64,000 nucleotides of DNA from Caprimulgus europaeus (lineage: Eukaryota > Chordata > Aves > Caprimulgiformes > Caprimulgidae), in the NCBI GenBank assembly GCA_907165065.1, contig OU015550.1, positions 5,925,501 to 5,989,500 on the forward strand, in the 5' to 3' direction. The translations under genes were made by a program, and so were the position numbers. This document shows positions 10,701 to 23,004 of this stretch, in pieces. The notes below the pieces were generated by a model that was given only the letters and a program-made list of their open reading frames with translations, did no database searches and had not been told where the DNA came from. The number at the start of each line of letters is the position of its first letter. Position 1 is the stretch's first letter.

Positions 10701-12358
10701 ACTTTGTCCAAATTACTTGTAATTAAGGCATTTGTCATCACAGAATGGCAGTGTCTCAGGCCAGCACTGAGCCCATATTTAGCAAAATGGGTGATGGCCA
10801 GGAGCTCCCTCCCAAGCACCTCTGCTGACTGAAGGCAAAGCCTTTCCCCAGCCCAATAATCCAGGGATCACTCCAGGTTCTGCACAGTTACAACAGAAAC
10901 CCTCCATCTCCTGGTTCTTTATATCCAGCCACAGTTATTCCCATAAAAAAGGACTCCATTGCATCACTCTGAGCAGATTTTAATATTATGCATGCACAGC
11001 ACTTTTTCCTGGATATTTGCAAAGCTTTTAAAAATATGAAATAGTTACTGCTTGTGCTTCTCAAATGTATCAATTATTTTTAATTTCTCGCAACTGCTAC
11101 AGTAGCATACAAATAGAGTAGAAATGAGAAGGGTTTTTTTCCTCAAGAGTAGGGTTTAAGCATCCCCAGACATATTCAGATGGGAAGAGAACTGTAACAA
11201 TAGCTTGTTCCCTACATATTTTCACCTGTTTTTAATGTTGTTTCTGTTTATATATACTATTATATGGCCAATTATTCATTCTCTCTCTGGCACTTTGAGA
11301 TGCATTGTATTTTTTATTATTATTTGTATTGTAGTGTGATTGTTTAATCATTGTACAGACTCACAGCAAGAGCCAGATTTGCAGCCTCAGTGGTTTCAGA
11401 CTTCGAGCTGCTCCAGAGTCAATGTTCACATGTAAACTCCACCTGCTTCTCCTGCCTCTACTTGTAATTCTTCATTTATTTTGATGGCATCACACAAGGC
11501 AGGACAGTGTCAGTCCAAAGCCCACCACGGTATTGACCATTATTCTCCATTGTTGTCACTGATTGACCCTGCCAGGAATTTATCCACTGGTCATGTCCCA
11601 CAGCACATGATCTAAACAGCACCTGGGACAGAACCTCTGTGCACAGGAGACAGGTCCCTGCCCACCTGCAACCGCTGTTATGGGTGACAAAGACCAACAA
11701 GGGCTAGCAGCAGACGTGGGCAGAGGGAAGAGGAAACCCTCTGGGTGCTTTTAAGACAGATAATTCCTTATGTGCATAGAAAAGGAACAATTCCCAACAC
11801 TTCTGGCCAAGTGACCTAGAGATACAGCCAAGAGGAGAGATAACATGTGACGACCAAACACCAGGATGGCATTTCCCATAACTGCCCAGAAATATGGGAC
11901 ACTTTCCCTCATTTTACTGTATGTAATTGATATGAGGCCAGGAGCTGCTGGCAGATTAAATTTTACAACCCATGACACACCAAGGCCTTGCCTCAAAAAA
12001 TTACTTGCACTCGACTCTTAATTATTCACATTCTACCAGTTCAGCTGTTAGGGATATACGCCATTTATTCTGAAGGAAAATGATGTGCACACCCACAGCA
12101 GAGAGAAGCAGCAAAGCAGGGGCTTCAGCACCGCAGAGCTGCAGGGCCAGCAGTGCAGGAAGGTGTGAGGGAGCAGGAGGAGAGGAAATGAGCAAGAATT
12201 TGATGTGGGGAAAATAATCAGGGCAATACAGCCTGCAAAAGCACGTACTGAAGGGTCTGCACCACACGTTGTCACCTCTGCGCTTGGAGGGGAAGCACAA
12301 GAAAAGTTTCAGCACACCAAAGCAATTAATGATGGACAGGGAATAAAATATATTAATA
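7796..12358. other. Non-genic unique DNA
   Basis: No gene is supported. Complex AT-rich stretches at about 8280-8480 and 10260-10560 read like conserved non-coding DNA (many TAAT, ATTA and TTTAAT words, little low complexity). A left half of a REST-like site is at 12124-12132 but its right half is absent. No interspersed repeat is recognised. Confidence 0.5.
10260..10560. promoter_or_regulatory. Enhancer-like non-coding block
   Basis: About 300 bp of complex AT-rich sequence with repeated TAAT/ATTA cores, GATA-type words (AGATAATG near 10420) and no open frame of note. The call is by texture alone. Confidence 0.2.
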
Positions 12359-12730
12359 ATGAAGAGGCTTCTTGGTGCTTGCAGAGTCTCACTCCGGAGT
12401 GAACAGAGAGGTTTGAGCAAAGATCAATCACAGCAGAACACCCAGATGCTCAGAGATTTCCCAGACAAGCACCCACTGAAATTTGGAACAAAATCTGACT
12501 CAGCAGAACACACTTTCCTGTACAAAATCACTCAGAGAGCAGCCAAGCTCCTACACAAACAGTTTGGCCATGTTTACCCCGAGCAGGGGAAGGTTCCCCC
12601 CAGAGCCCTGTCAGACTCAGGTTTTAAACCACCTTACAGACCATATTGGAAAGGGTTCCCAGCACGGCTCAGCTGCCTGGGCTCCTTGGTGGGTACAAAC
12701 ACAGGATGGATGAGGCTGGCTTTTTTCTAA
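12359..12730 (+). other. Unidentified 123-codon open frame
   Basis: ATG-to-TAA frame of 123 codons with a mixed, K/Q/F/P-containing composition. It includes a basic and aromatic middle part and a PPYRPYW stretch near residue 92. A second + frame (12483-12713) is open over the same DNA. The ATG context is weak. I know of no matching protein. It could be a decayed coding fragment or chance. Confidence 0.12.
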
Positions 12731-14460
12731 ATGAAATTCAAAAAAAGAAACTATAATTATGGTAGGAGAACATTCATTTGCTTGTTAAGTGAAATTTGAA
12801 GGGGAAACTTTAATGATGTTAGGAAGAAAATCAGATTCTCTTGTTAAACTAAATTCCAAGAGAACTCTGGGCGTATGCTGGACAGCACGTTAAAGCATCA
12901 AAGACTCATCAGTGATTCACAGAAGACTTTTTTTTCCTCAGCAACATGAATTATTTTCATGGGAAAAGATATAAAGATATCTTAGATGAAGATGAGGAGT
13001 GAATATTTTTTATTTCTGTCCTTGGGAAGCAGATAGTGAATAAACAAGCCCTACATTTAAAGGCCATTTAAAAGCCTACAACTTTATTTTTCATTATGTC
13101 AACACAGAAAAGTAAGTTCTAATCCCTCAAATTCAACTTGGAATTGTAAATAAGTTGATCTGTTTTCAACTAAGCTAAGGGAAAATGAATATATAGTGCA
13201 AGTTTGTGTAGCTGTTTTCTCATTAACTCCTTTGCCCACTTGCCTACAGGACTGAGCACTTCCTGGGTTGGGTGGAATCTGCTGCCAGCACCCAGACCTG
13301 GTCTGGCTGCCCTCGGGCACTGCTAATCACTTCTTGACTTAAAGGTATTAATCACCTATTCATAGGACTTCAGCTAAAATCAACACCAGTGGAATAATAA
13401 AAATATTGTTACTAATAATCCTCTTTCTGAGGAAAGATCTTGAAACGTTAATTAGGCATGACTTTAATAAATTAAGCCTGACTTCACACCAGCATTAAAG
13501 TATTTACTTAACATTGTATCACAAATAGGTACACTGAGGCAAGGAGAACTAATCTGCTTTCATTTTCACACTCCTAATTCCAGAATAATTCCTTTGCAGT
13601 TACTTAGGAGCTTTGGAAGAGTCCACAGCAAGCAGAGAGCAGGTTCTGAAACCATTAACCTGATTCTGAAGTTGAGTGAACACAAGCAAACTGCGTTTGC
13701 ACGGGATTTGGCACGTAAGGAAGGCACAGAGCAGCGTGTGGATGCTGGATTCAAGTCTTGCCTTTTCCTTCCACCCACCAGCTATTCCCAGGCGGTTCTT
13801 CCTGCCTCCCAGTACCTTGTTCTCACCTCCCACCCTTGTCTCTCAGTTGCAGATGCTCGTGAGCTGCTCTGCTCTCTGGTTGCCCATTCCTCAGCAAAGC
13901 AGAGCTTTCATCTCAGAGGTGAATACTAACAGTTACTATAATACAAAGAATAACTCTAGGATGCTAATGAAAGATACAATTAAAGGCAGTCAAGCATTTA
14001 TTCCTGGAAATATACTCATAAATCCCATCATCCAGCTCAGATGGGTGAAGGATCACCCTGGCTGTACCCCGAGTCTGGCTCCGCTGCTCAAGAACAGCGG
14101 GGAGGGCTCCTCCTGCCCAGCTTGGCAAACTAATACCAAATATCCCCTTTTAATTCATTAACTGACATTTAGAGAACAGCATAGTAGAAACATGACAAGC
14201 AAGAGTCAAATACAAAGGTATTTAGAGTTATCATATATCAGAGGTGCCTCGTACCATTAATTGTGGTTGTGCTGCTATAGATCAATCACCAAACATCCCC
14301 CGCTCCCTTCCTCTGTCATCCATCACCAGAGGTTTCCAACTATATATCCATCATCTCACATTCCTCTGGCATGTCCATCATGCTGCTATCTGAGGATTCA
14401 ACCATATGGGAGGAGGCGCAGCGTCAACTTCTGAGTGGGCAGATAAACTCTCTTGTACTT
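12731..14460. other. Non-genic unique DNA
   Basis: Overlapping frames of 70-161 codons on both strands cover 13566-14161 with no recognisable domain. A possible MIR remnant at 13520-13575 is listed separately. Otherwise it is AT-rich unique sequence. Confidence 0.5.
13520..13575 (+). repeat. Possible MIR SINE core remnant
   Basis: ACAAATAGG followed by ACTGAGGCA and an AAGGAGAACTAATCTG-type continuation resembles the conserved MIR core, which has the order ACAGATGAGG, AACTGAGGCA, then an AGAGAGGTTAAG stretch. The exact shared word is ACTGAGGCA. MIRs are rare but present in bird genomes. The match is short, so this is tentative. Confidence 0.3.
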
Positions 14461-14470
14461 CACCAGCCCC

Positions 14471-14505
14471 CCTCCTCCTCTTCCTCCTCCTCCTCCTCCT
14501 CTTCT
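14471..14505 (+). repeat. (CCT)n trinucleotide tract
   Basis: An imperfect CCT/CTC repeat with TTC interruptions. The minus strand reads (AGG)n and gives the Arg/Gly-rich chance frames seen there. Confidence 0.9.
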
Positions 14506-14629
14506 GAGGAAGTGTGGGGAAATCTTTAGAGGGTGATTTCTCTCTAACAGCCTTATTCTTCCCTTCCCCAGCCACCATCCCTCCTCCCACCCATGAGTTA
14601 TTAGATGACATAACATTCACTTTGGCGAA

Positions 14630-15080
14630 ATATATTATTCAAACTGAGTGGCTTAAAATTGAAATGCTTACATGGTCGTGTAACCCGGGCTGCAGTTAAA
14701 AATAAATCCCTTTATCTGTGCTGCATTCTCGGGCCTGCATTTCTCCATGGAAAGTCCTTTAAAATACTCTGGACTCTGAGCCTGAACAAGATCAAATGTG
14801 ACTTTTTAAAAATAGGATGCTTGGTCCTCTCCACTTCTCTCCTTGGGTCGACAATGGGAGATAAATTTGCTCCGCAGGAACCTTTTGTGGGCCGTGCTGC
14901 TGAGGCAATTTGCAGTTTGCTGGGGAAAAGGCATCTTACGCCGCATTTATCACCCCCTGCCGCTGGCTACAATTCAACCCACTCGGAGCCACTGAGCAGA
15001 GGTGCCGAGCAGAGCTCCTGCGTTATTATTCTACATAATAATGGGTGTTCAGGGAAGCAGGAGACAAATATAGAGTATAT
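14630..15080. promoter_or_regulatory. Enhancer-like, complex non-coding block
   Basis: About 450 bp of non-repetitive sequence with balanced composition and several CpGs retained (14674, 14729, 14848, 14941 area). It is rich in words such as TTAAAAAT, AGATAAAT and GCAATTTGCA. The 172-codon frame 14659-15177 lies in it but has no recognisable domain and is probably a by-product of low stop density. The CpG retention and texture suggest constraint, which cannot be tested here. Confidence 0.3.
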
Positions 15081-17189
15081 TCCAGAAAAGCTCAGCTGGG
15101 GAACAGAGGTAAAAGGGCCAGGGGGTGAGCTGCAGGGAGGGAAGGCAGAAGGGAGGAAGGTGAGAGAAAAAACTTGAATAAAGCTCTTCATCCAGCAAGG
15201 CCTTTCTCCTGCAGCGTTAGAGAAACGGCTCTGCCTCACCTCGCGGGGCTGGATGTCATTGTCCTACAGCTGGAGCTGTCTGTGTGGACATGAGCATCCC
15301 CAGCCACAGCGTCGGGTCTATTGGCAGAGGCATTCCCTGTGGAAACCCCAGGGGAACTTGGGATGCCCCTTTGGCCAATGCCAACCTCATGCAGGGGAGG
15401 AGAGGTGACAGAGCTCAGCCAGATGCCACGGTGATGGGCTTAAAGAACTTGAATAGGAAATAACAGAAAGACTTGTCACATCGGAGGTCAAGGCACTGAG
15501 AAGTCAGTTAAGTGACCACCAGGTGTCCTGTAAGTCAGTAAGGAATCCAAAGTTTCTGTGTGTTAACCCTGGAAATTCAGTCCTCTGCCATATACATACA
15601 CTGCATCCTCTACCATAAAGTGAAAAGCCATCTAATGTATCTTCTAAAGACAGCAGAAAAAGCTACCTAACATGATGTAAGCGCTTATAGATGATTAGAG
15701 GACAGCTCTGTACTTCTACATAGTTATTTTTTAAGGTTCAAAAATCAAGAGAGAACTTTTTACTAAATAGAGCTTATAGGCAGATACACCTTTATCTTGC
15801 CATCCTACACTTGCAACCCAGAGCTCTGCTGAAAACCTTTGGTGAGTGTTTTGGGTAGCAAATGTCTGGTGAGGAGACCTTCTGAGCACATCAATAGTAG
15901 GAATTTTTCTCATATATCTAAAACAATGACATTCCTCTCACGTTTCAGAATTTCACATCTTTGAATACAAGAATGAAATACAACCTCCTGTCTGAGGATG
16001 TAGGGTTTGATCCTTCGATTGCTTCATCTTTGGTCCCTGTCAGTGTCCCTGCCTGACACTTGTCGTTACCCTTCCTCTGCACAGGTACCCCATTAGCTTT
16101 TACAGCTTTGCCAATACTAATTTTTCTTTTCCAGAGTAAGTTGGTTGATCAGATCTTTGAAATAAAACTTTGCTCTGGATATTTGTATGCAGCCCCTAGA
16201 CAGAAATGCAGATTTAAGGAGACAGCCATATGCAAGCATGAAGGGAGCAGATGTTGTACAATCACGGGTAATTTAAAAGAGAGGGGGAAGGTGACAGAAG
16301 GACAAAATTAATCCAAAGTCAAGAATTTTTTGTTGTTGTTGCTACAAACACAAAACTGATGTCCTTTGCACCTTCAAGTCCCATGCTGGAAACAGCGGTT
16401 GTCTTCTGGGTCGCTGCCACCAAATGTCGCCTCTCTCTTTACAGATGTTGTCATTTCAGAGCTGTGCTACTAGATCTCGTACTGAACAAAGAATTCAACT
16501 CCTGCATCTTTCTCCTTTCATTTTCCAGCCTCTTTGGAAGACGGAAAATTCCCTGGTTTTGAGTCATGAAGGCTCCTGGCAAATGCAATGCAAAGGGCTC
16601 ACACAACCTCATCTAGCAGCGAAAGCAAGAACAGGAGCCAACCACGCTGTCATCTATCATCCAGTCAGTTTAACCCCCATGTTTGTTTTCTCCTCCCTCT
16701 AAAAAGTATGAGCACAATCAGTCATGTCCTGTGAAAGCTGATCTTACAGAGGAGCCCGGGGGGATGCTGGTGTGCTCCACAGCTCGCTGCAGGGACCAGC
16801 CTGCTGCCACCGGCACCCGTTACCGCTGCTCTCGCAATGTTCTATGTGATTGAGCCACAAACATCCCTGCAGCCATGCCAGGGCACAGCAAAAGGCAGAA
16901 CTTGCTGAGAATTGCTGTGTCTTGCTTGCTTTGGCCAGAAAAGAGCTCCTGTGAAATTCAGAAAGGATGAACTCAGCAGATTGGGATGAGGTGAGGGCCA
17001 GAGATTTGTGTTGGCTGCAGATCCAGGAAGTCAAGGCAGCAGCCAGGACTTGGTCTCTTGGCTCTCCTTTTAGTGCCGTCAGCCTTTTGCATCCATGGAG
17101 ACCAAATTTTGCCTTCCTTCCACGAAAAGAGATTGAAAAAGGAAAATAAAAGTAATTTTTTTGTAATGCAGTGCAATCCTAATCAATTG
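15081..17189. other. Non-genic unique DNA
   Basis: No gene is supported. A CTCF-like word at 15516-15529 has two core mismatches. A splice-like pair occurs at 16939-16990 (acceptor TTTGGCCAG, donor GTGAGG), but it encloses stops in every frame and the donor is weaker than at 4801. Confidence 0.5.
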
Positions 17190-17500
17190 TGACAGGATCT
17201 AGAGAATATTTTCACGGTGCCAATTACTTAAAGGGCAAAGATGCCATAGTACCATTAAAGCAATAGCGCAGACAGCTCTCTAGGACATCATGGAACAATG
17301 TACTAAATGTTGTTCAACTTGTTCAGTGAAATAAAGTATTGGGTCATTAACCTCACCAATGTCAATGTGTTGTCGCTATCAAATTCAACTAAATGAGTGT
17401 CCAAGGTAGCAGTTAGGAGCACACTTCCCACCCAGGAACGCATTAATACATTATCGGCTGCTAATAAAGAGAAACCGAGCTATAAATGTGCATTAAAGAG
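17190..17500. promoter_or_regulatory. Enhancer-like block with inverted SOX-type sites
   Basis: Complex AT-rich sequence. GAACAA at 17293-17298 and TTGTTC at 17310-17315 form a perfect inverted pair with an 11-nt spacer, both matching the SOX HMG-box core (A/T)ACAA(A/T)-type. A further TTGTTC is at 17318-17323. Homeodomain-type ATTA words are frequent. No repeat family is visible. Confidence 0.3.
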
Positions 17501-20500
17501 AGAGGGACAGCCTGGGTGGGGTAGAGAGAAACCTCCAGGTACAGGTGGGTGTGTGCAAACAGATTGATGCACTCACACAGCCACGTTTGCTATCCCTGAA
17601 GTGACTAAATAGAAAGTTTATGAAAGCAAACTCCAACGCTGTAACCACGCGTTACGGGAGCAAATGTTTGCAAACTTCCTTTGGAACAGGATTTCAGATC
17701 TGTACATAAATATCTCCCACAAGTTGCTTGTGAAACTTCTCAGTAAGAGTCACTTTTTTTTAATCTCTCCGTGGCAGTGTTGAGGGAGCTCTGGTTTGAG
17801 GTGTTTCTCCAGAGAAGGAGAACGGCTCCGTCACTCCTGTGTGCCCCATTGAGGTGTAAGCTCTGGGAGCTGGCACATCACAAGGCAAAAAAAAAATCAA
17901 TTCAGGTATCACTGCAGCTCAGTCACCTCTTGCAGCGACATGTGTGAAGAGAAAAATACACTGCCAACTAAAACAAACATTGTTCCAAAAGAAAATGTTG
18001 TCACACACACAAAAAAAAAAAAAAATCAAAATACTTGGCCACTGAATCATTTCAGTGTGAAGTGAATTTTCAGGTAAAGGCAACAGAAAAGGAAATTTTC
18101 CTTTCCAATCATTCATGGGCGCAGGGATAACAGTGTGAGTAGCCAATGGTTACCACAGCAGATGTCCTTCAATGCTTGCAATCCTATCTCAATTTTATAA
18201 TGAAATGGAAAACAGAAAATACATAGATTTAAGATATGCAGAGGTGGAAAAACCACCAGGATGCCAGGCACGACTGCCATCATTTCTGGGCCCATTTCTA
18301 TTTCATAATTAATAACTTAAATGGGGTAATTTAAAATTGTTAATTCTTCTCACAGAGTCTACATGAGCTCAGGTGATGTCAGACACACTGTCACCAGGAA
18401 GGTTAAATACTCTTGGTAGTTGCTAATTACCTAATCACCATTACTATCTCATATTAATTCTACCCTAAGAGCAGATTTCATTATGACTAACCTGAGTTAT
18501 TACAGAATGAGCTGCAAAGAAAACAAGAAAACCCCTGTTGTTTGCATCCATTTAGAGGAGAGGGAAAAAAGCCCCTAAGAAGAACGTTTCTCCCCAGCAT
18601 CGGCCAACCCTGTGGAGCTGCAGGCAGATCCTGCTCCCAGTGCTGGGCAGGCACAGGAGCTCTGCACCCACCTCTGCTCCACGTTCCTGCGAGGACCTTC
18701 ACAGCCTTCCACACCCAGGACACTCAGAGTGCAGCTTCTTGTCACACAAACAGCTTCTTGTCACTCAAAGGTGGCTTTAGCCTCGATCTGGTGTCTCTTC
18801 TGTCCTCTAAATGCATGTTTTATTGATTAGCTTGTGAATACTCTTGAAGATAAACCCTCACATCCCCGGCTAGTGTGGAAGTGGGACTGAGTGGATCTTG
18901 TTTGCCACGTTAAACCTCTTGTTCTCCTCTGCACACGGAGCATTCCCATTGTTTGATTTCCTCTTAAGTATCCCCTTGATAACGTCAGAGATGGTTGATG
19001 AAATCCACGGCACTGACTTAGCTCCGTTTTCAACACGGCCAAAACAGACATTGTCCCTGACTTTGGTGGGCTCAGAGTTACAGAAATGATGGCTTTTGCT
19101 GAAAAGAACATTGATCAGCTCCCTCTTGGGCTAATTCAGCTTCTCAGCAGAGCATGTGCCTGCAACACGTGCACAGGAGAGAGACAGAGCTGCTGTTTCA
19201 CCATCCATACCTAGAAGTGCCCAAAGTCACCTTGTGATGAGAAACTTCTTGATGCTTTTCTTGTGCAAATAAGTCTGCATCTTGCAGCATTTATCTGGGG
19301 TGGAAAGCAATTCCAGGCAGTGAGTCTGGTCTGTACAAGGAGGTGAACATCCCCTTCCTCTCCCCCCACACTGTGGATGACCAATGGCAGATGTGTCATG
19401 GATAAGTGACTCGAGATTGTCATCTATCAAGAATTAGCAGAAACACTTCCAAGGCAGGTAGATTTTATGGCTGTTTTTAGTGCTGTGCTATTAATCCTTC
19501 CATTTGATTCAAACTGTGTATTAGGCAATGGCAGCTACACAGTTGCAACCTTTTGAAATGCTAATTGTCAAACCAAAGTTGAGAAAGACTATTTCAAAGC
19601 AAAGTTGCCATTATTTGTAGGCTTTGCTCTAAATGCAAGAGCTCAATTATCTAGAGTGTCAAACTTCTGACACCTTTGCTGAGCCATAAAAACAAAGGAG
19701 ATTAAAGAGTTTTCTGGAGTAGAATCTCATTTTTATGCTCAAGGTTATTTAGTGAATTATACATTCCAAGCCAGTTTAGTGACCAGGTCAAGATATTTAT
19801 GGTTACCTATAGCACCCTAACGGGGGGGAGCATTCAGTTTGTAGAAACACTTTCATCGTTTTCACAGAATTTCTGAGCAAGAAGTCTATGTTTTTAAGAC
19901 CTGGAGAAGAGCAGTACTAGTGACTCTTTCAGGCTTTTGACTGTCTTTTTAGAGACAACAAAGGATTTCCTTTATTGTTCCCTTGACTTGCTCTGCTATC
20001 AGCGCATGGTAGAGAGCATTAGTTTCTTAGAGGGACAGACACTGAGAGTTATGCAAAAGATGAAAGATAAAGCATAAAAATGCAGTTTTGGTAGGAATTT
20101 GCATTTGCAAGAACTCCAAGTTCTTTTGGGAAGGTATGTCTGCTGTATCTCCTAAGAGCAGAGGAAGATGTATCCTCATTCCAGCACGCAATGAGTTTTC
20201 CTGGTCCTGCTCTAGAAAATGATGCTCCCTGTTCTCTGACAGCACACATGAACAAGGACATAGCTCTGCCCTCCAGCCACAACTCTCCTCACCTGCCAGT
20301 ACTTCATCTGGCAAAGTAATGGCATGACAGTTTCAAAAAATATATATACTTATTAGAGAATGGGAAGTGGAAAAGGTAGATCTAAAAAAATATTGCACAG
20401 GGGCAAGGTGCTGCTTAACTCCCACTGGTACCAAGTACTAAGTGACAGCATCTGCCTCTCTCAAGTGAAATCTTACTCATGAGTAACCGTCCTGCTTTTG

Positions 20501-21894
20501 GTGCTACCAGTTCTGGGATAGTAATGAGAGATTCAGGCCAGTGCTCAGCTGGGCTCCAGTGTGGTGCAGCCTCTTTGCAGGCTGCTTCCAGCCTTCCTGC
20601 GCATTTCTATGCTTCAGCCCAAACTACAATATTCTTATTCTGCTTTTGACTCTCACACTAAAATTTCAGCTGCATAGTAGCCATCTGAATTATAAGCTTT
20701 GAAATAAGTAAAATTAAATTGAACCAAAGAAGAACACAGTATGATGTCCTAATGCAAAAGAATGTGGTGGGCTATATTCTGGATAATTTGTGAGATGAAA
20801 CACTACATTTTTGTCACATTCAGGGTATCATGTTACACTCTACAGCACCTAAATATTCAAAAGCCATTAAAGGTCACGAGCCACATCAATGATCACATTG
20901 CTCACGCTTCAGTTCCTCTAGAACTTGTATATTGTATTTTTGCTGGACAGCGCAGAGGACATAATTTCTCAGAATGGGCTGTTTCATTTCTTGGTGTCCC
21001 TCCAGTGACGAGAGGGTTCCACTTACCACAGTGACCCCTTCTGAACATATGGCCTCCTGCCATTCCCCTTGCAGAGATTTTATCTGGATGGCAGAGCATC
21101 TTCTCACTTCTCAGAATCACAGATAAAATGCAGATTCCTTTGCTGTGACACGCCACCGATCTGGGGATGGAGGCAGACTTTGCTGCTATCTGCAAGGGCA
21201 TGGAGAAGCCACTGTAGATACAACCACTGTTTGACAGTTTCTATCTGTGGGAGTCAGGAAACAGACTCTGAAGAACCACCACAGAATAAATCTGGCTTTC
21301 AGGGAATTTGCTAAAGGAGGAGGACACCTTAGAAAGTGCATCTGCCACATGCCAACACCACCCAGGCACCATCCACTGGTTCCACCGAACATACCACATA
21401 CACCGTGTCCTTGTACTCCATCAACGTCAGCAGAAGCTTAATGGGTAACAGCAGAGTAGTTAAGTGTCAGGATTATTAATTAAGGGGTTAATAGGCCTGG
21501 CTGAACTTTTGTCTCCGTGGTTAAGAAGGTTGTAGATGCCAGGATTTGATTATCTGATTAAATGGACATGCTGGGATACAGCTCGAGCACGCTCTCCTCA
21601 GCCGGGTTACCCCGTGTTACAACACGTTTCATCCCTTCCCCAAAGCAGGAGCGCACGACCCAGCTCTCCAGCCAACCCCAACACAAATCCAGCCCTTGCA
21701 GATGAAACAGGAAAGTTCAAACACAAACCCAACTTTGTTGGTTCTCTTGGCTCAGTAGTTCTCCAGCTGAATAAAGATTCAGCTACATCTTTATTGGCCT
21801 TTATCATCAATAGCTCTTTTCTTAATGGTGTCTTTAAGATGGTTTTATCCCACTTGAAAAAAGACTGAAGGCGTCTTTCTCCATCTCTTTGCAG
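17501..21894. other. Non-genic unique DNA
   Basis: Poly-A at 18010-18024. A second enhancer-like stretch at 19480-19760 holds AACAAAG (19691-19697) and ATTA words. The minus frame 20027-20314 and the + frames 20762-21034 and 21536-21868 are open but unrecognised. A strong acceptor-like TCTTTGCAG ends at 21894, but no donor follows within a typical exon length that I can support. Confidence 0.45.
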
Positions 21895-22970
21895 AATCCC
21901 TCCTCTGAAGCTCCTAAACAAGGCCAAATGTCAACATCAGCTTGCAGCTCTAACTACCTCTGTGCTGCAGCCTATTTCCTGTGCTTCCCCCGTTCCTGAC
22001 ATCCACGCTGGAGAGCCCTAAGCAGGAGCGAGCTGTTCCAGAGAGCAAGCCGTGATTTCATCCCACTGTGAGGAAAACCTGTGTTTCCACATCCCAGCAA
22101 GCCTCAAAGTCACCTCTGCTTCAGTCACATGCCAAAGCAAGGAGGAAGGAAAGCCAGGTATAAGGTATACTTGGAATTTCAAGCTTTTCAGCATTCAAAA
22201 GAAATAATCATAATTTCAGGAGAAGCTGGGGAGCTCCAAGTGTAACAGAAAGCTGCTAATTCCAAAGAAACCTTCAAGTTTTTACCAAGCCACGCACTGG
22301 ATTAGCAAATTGTCTCCCTTCCTGTATTAAAATGCATAAACAGAGCTGATGATAGGTAACACTGAACAGCTTCAGGATTGCCAAGGAATGCTATAAATCA
22401 GCTCCACACAAGTTAAGGACTCGAGCCTTCGGCATATGTAATTTTATATATATAAAAAAAAATATGCTAATGCTCTTCTGGAGCCAAGAAAGCAGAAGGA
22501 TGTCAAACAGGGATGTACAATAGGGTTTGGATTGCCAAGTTTAATGCATCTAAAACTAATAACCTGCCTCAAAGATCCAATCAAGGCTCCAAATGCCCCT
22601 TTGAAACCCCACGGAGATGCTCCTTGCTCAGAGTAAGGTGGTCCAAACCAAGCAGGACTTGGCAGTATCGGAGCACAAGGAGGCTGAGACCGCTTTATGG
22701 TTGGAATCGTTCCACATTGGATACCTCTAGCAAGGAGCATTAGTTTCACATTAAAGCACAGCCCTTTACCTGGATGAAGCCACCCCCACTCTCTGGGCAC
22801 AATCCCCAGAAAGGAGCTGGAGTCTCTGGTTTTAGCACCTATTGCCTTAACGAGCTCAGGCTGGGATCCAGCTGCAGCCTGTAGTTATTGCTGTGTTCCA
22901 GCACATTTAACACCTCCTAAATGTGGATAAATGGAAAACCACACATACTACTGCGTTTTGCAAGTGAAAT

Positions 22971-23004
22971 GGTTTGGGTTTTGGGTTTGGTTTTGGTTTT
23001 TTTT
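22971..23004 (+). repeat. T/G-rich low-complexity tract
   Basis: Irregular GGTTTTG and GGGTTTGG units run into T8. It is the reverse-complement style of the A-rich tract at 2489-2547. It is not a telomeric (TTAGGG)n array. Confidence 0.7.

Noticed and set aside
12124..12132. REST/NRSF element
   Set aside because: Only the left half TTCAGCACC is present. The right half does not match.
13676..14161. 161-codon + frame with overlapping frames on both strands
   Set aside because: Peptide is S/P/F-rich with no domain, and three other frames are open over the same DNA.
14659..15177. Longest ATG frame (172 codons, +)
   Set aside because: No recognisable domain, mixed chance-like composition, no promoter or splice context, and it overlaps an opposite-strand frame. 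More likely a by-product of the non-coding block there.
15516..15529. CTCF-like site CCACCAGGTGTCCT
   Set aside because: Two mismatches in the core, including loss of the GGC step.
16939..16990. 52-bp exon between TTTGGCCAG and GTGAGG
   Set aside because: Stops in every frame, a weaker tract and donor than 4730-4800, and common words only.
22971..23004. Interstitial telomere repeat
   Set aside because: Units are irregular GGTTTTG/GGGTTT and not TTAGGG.
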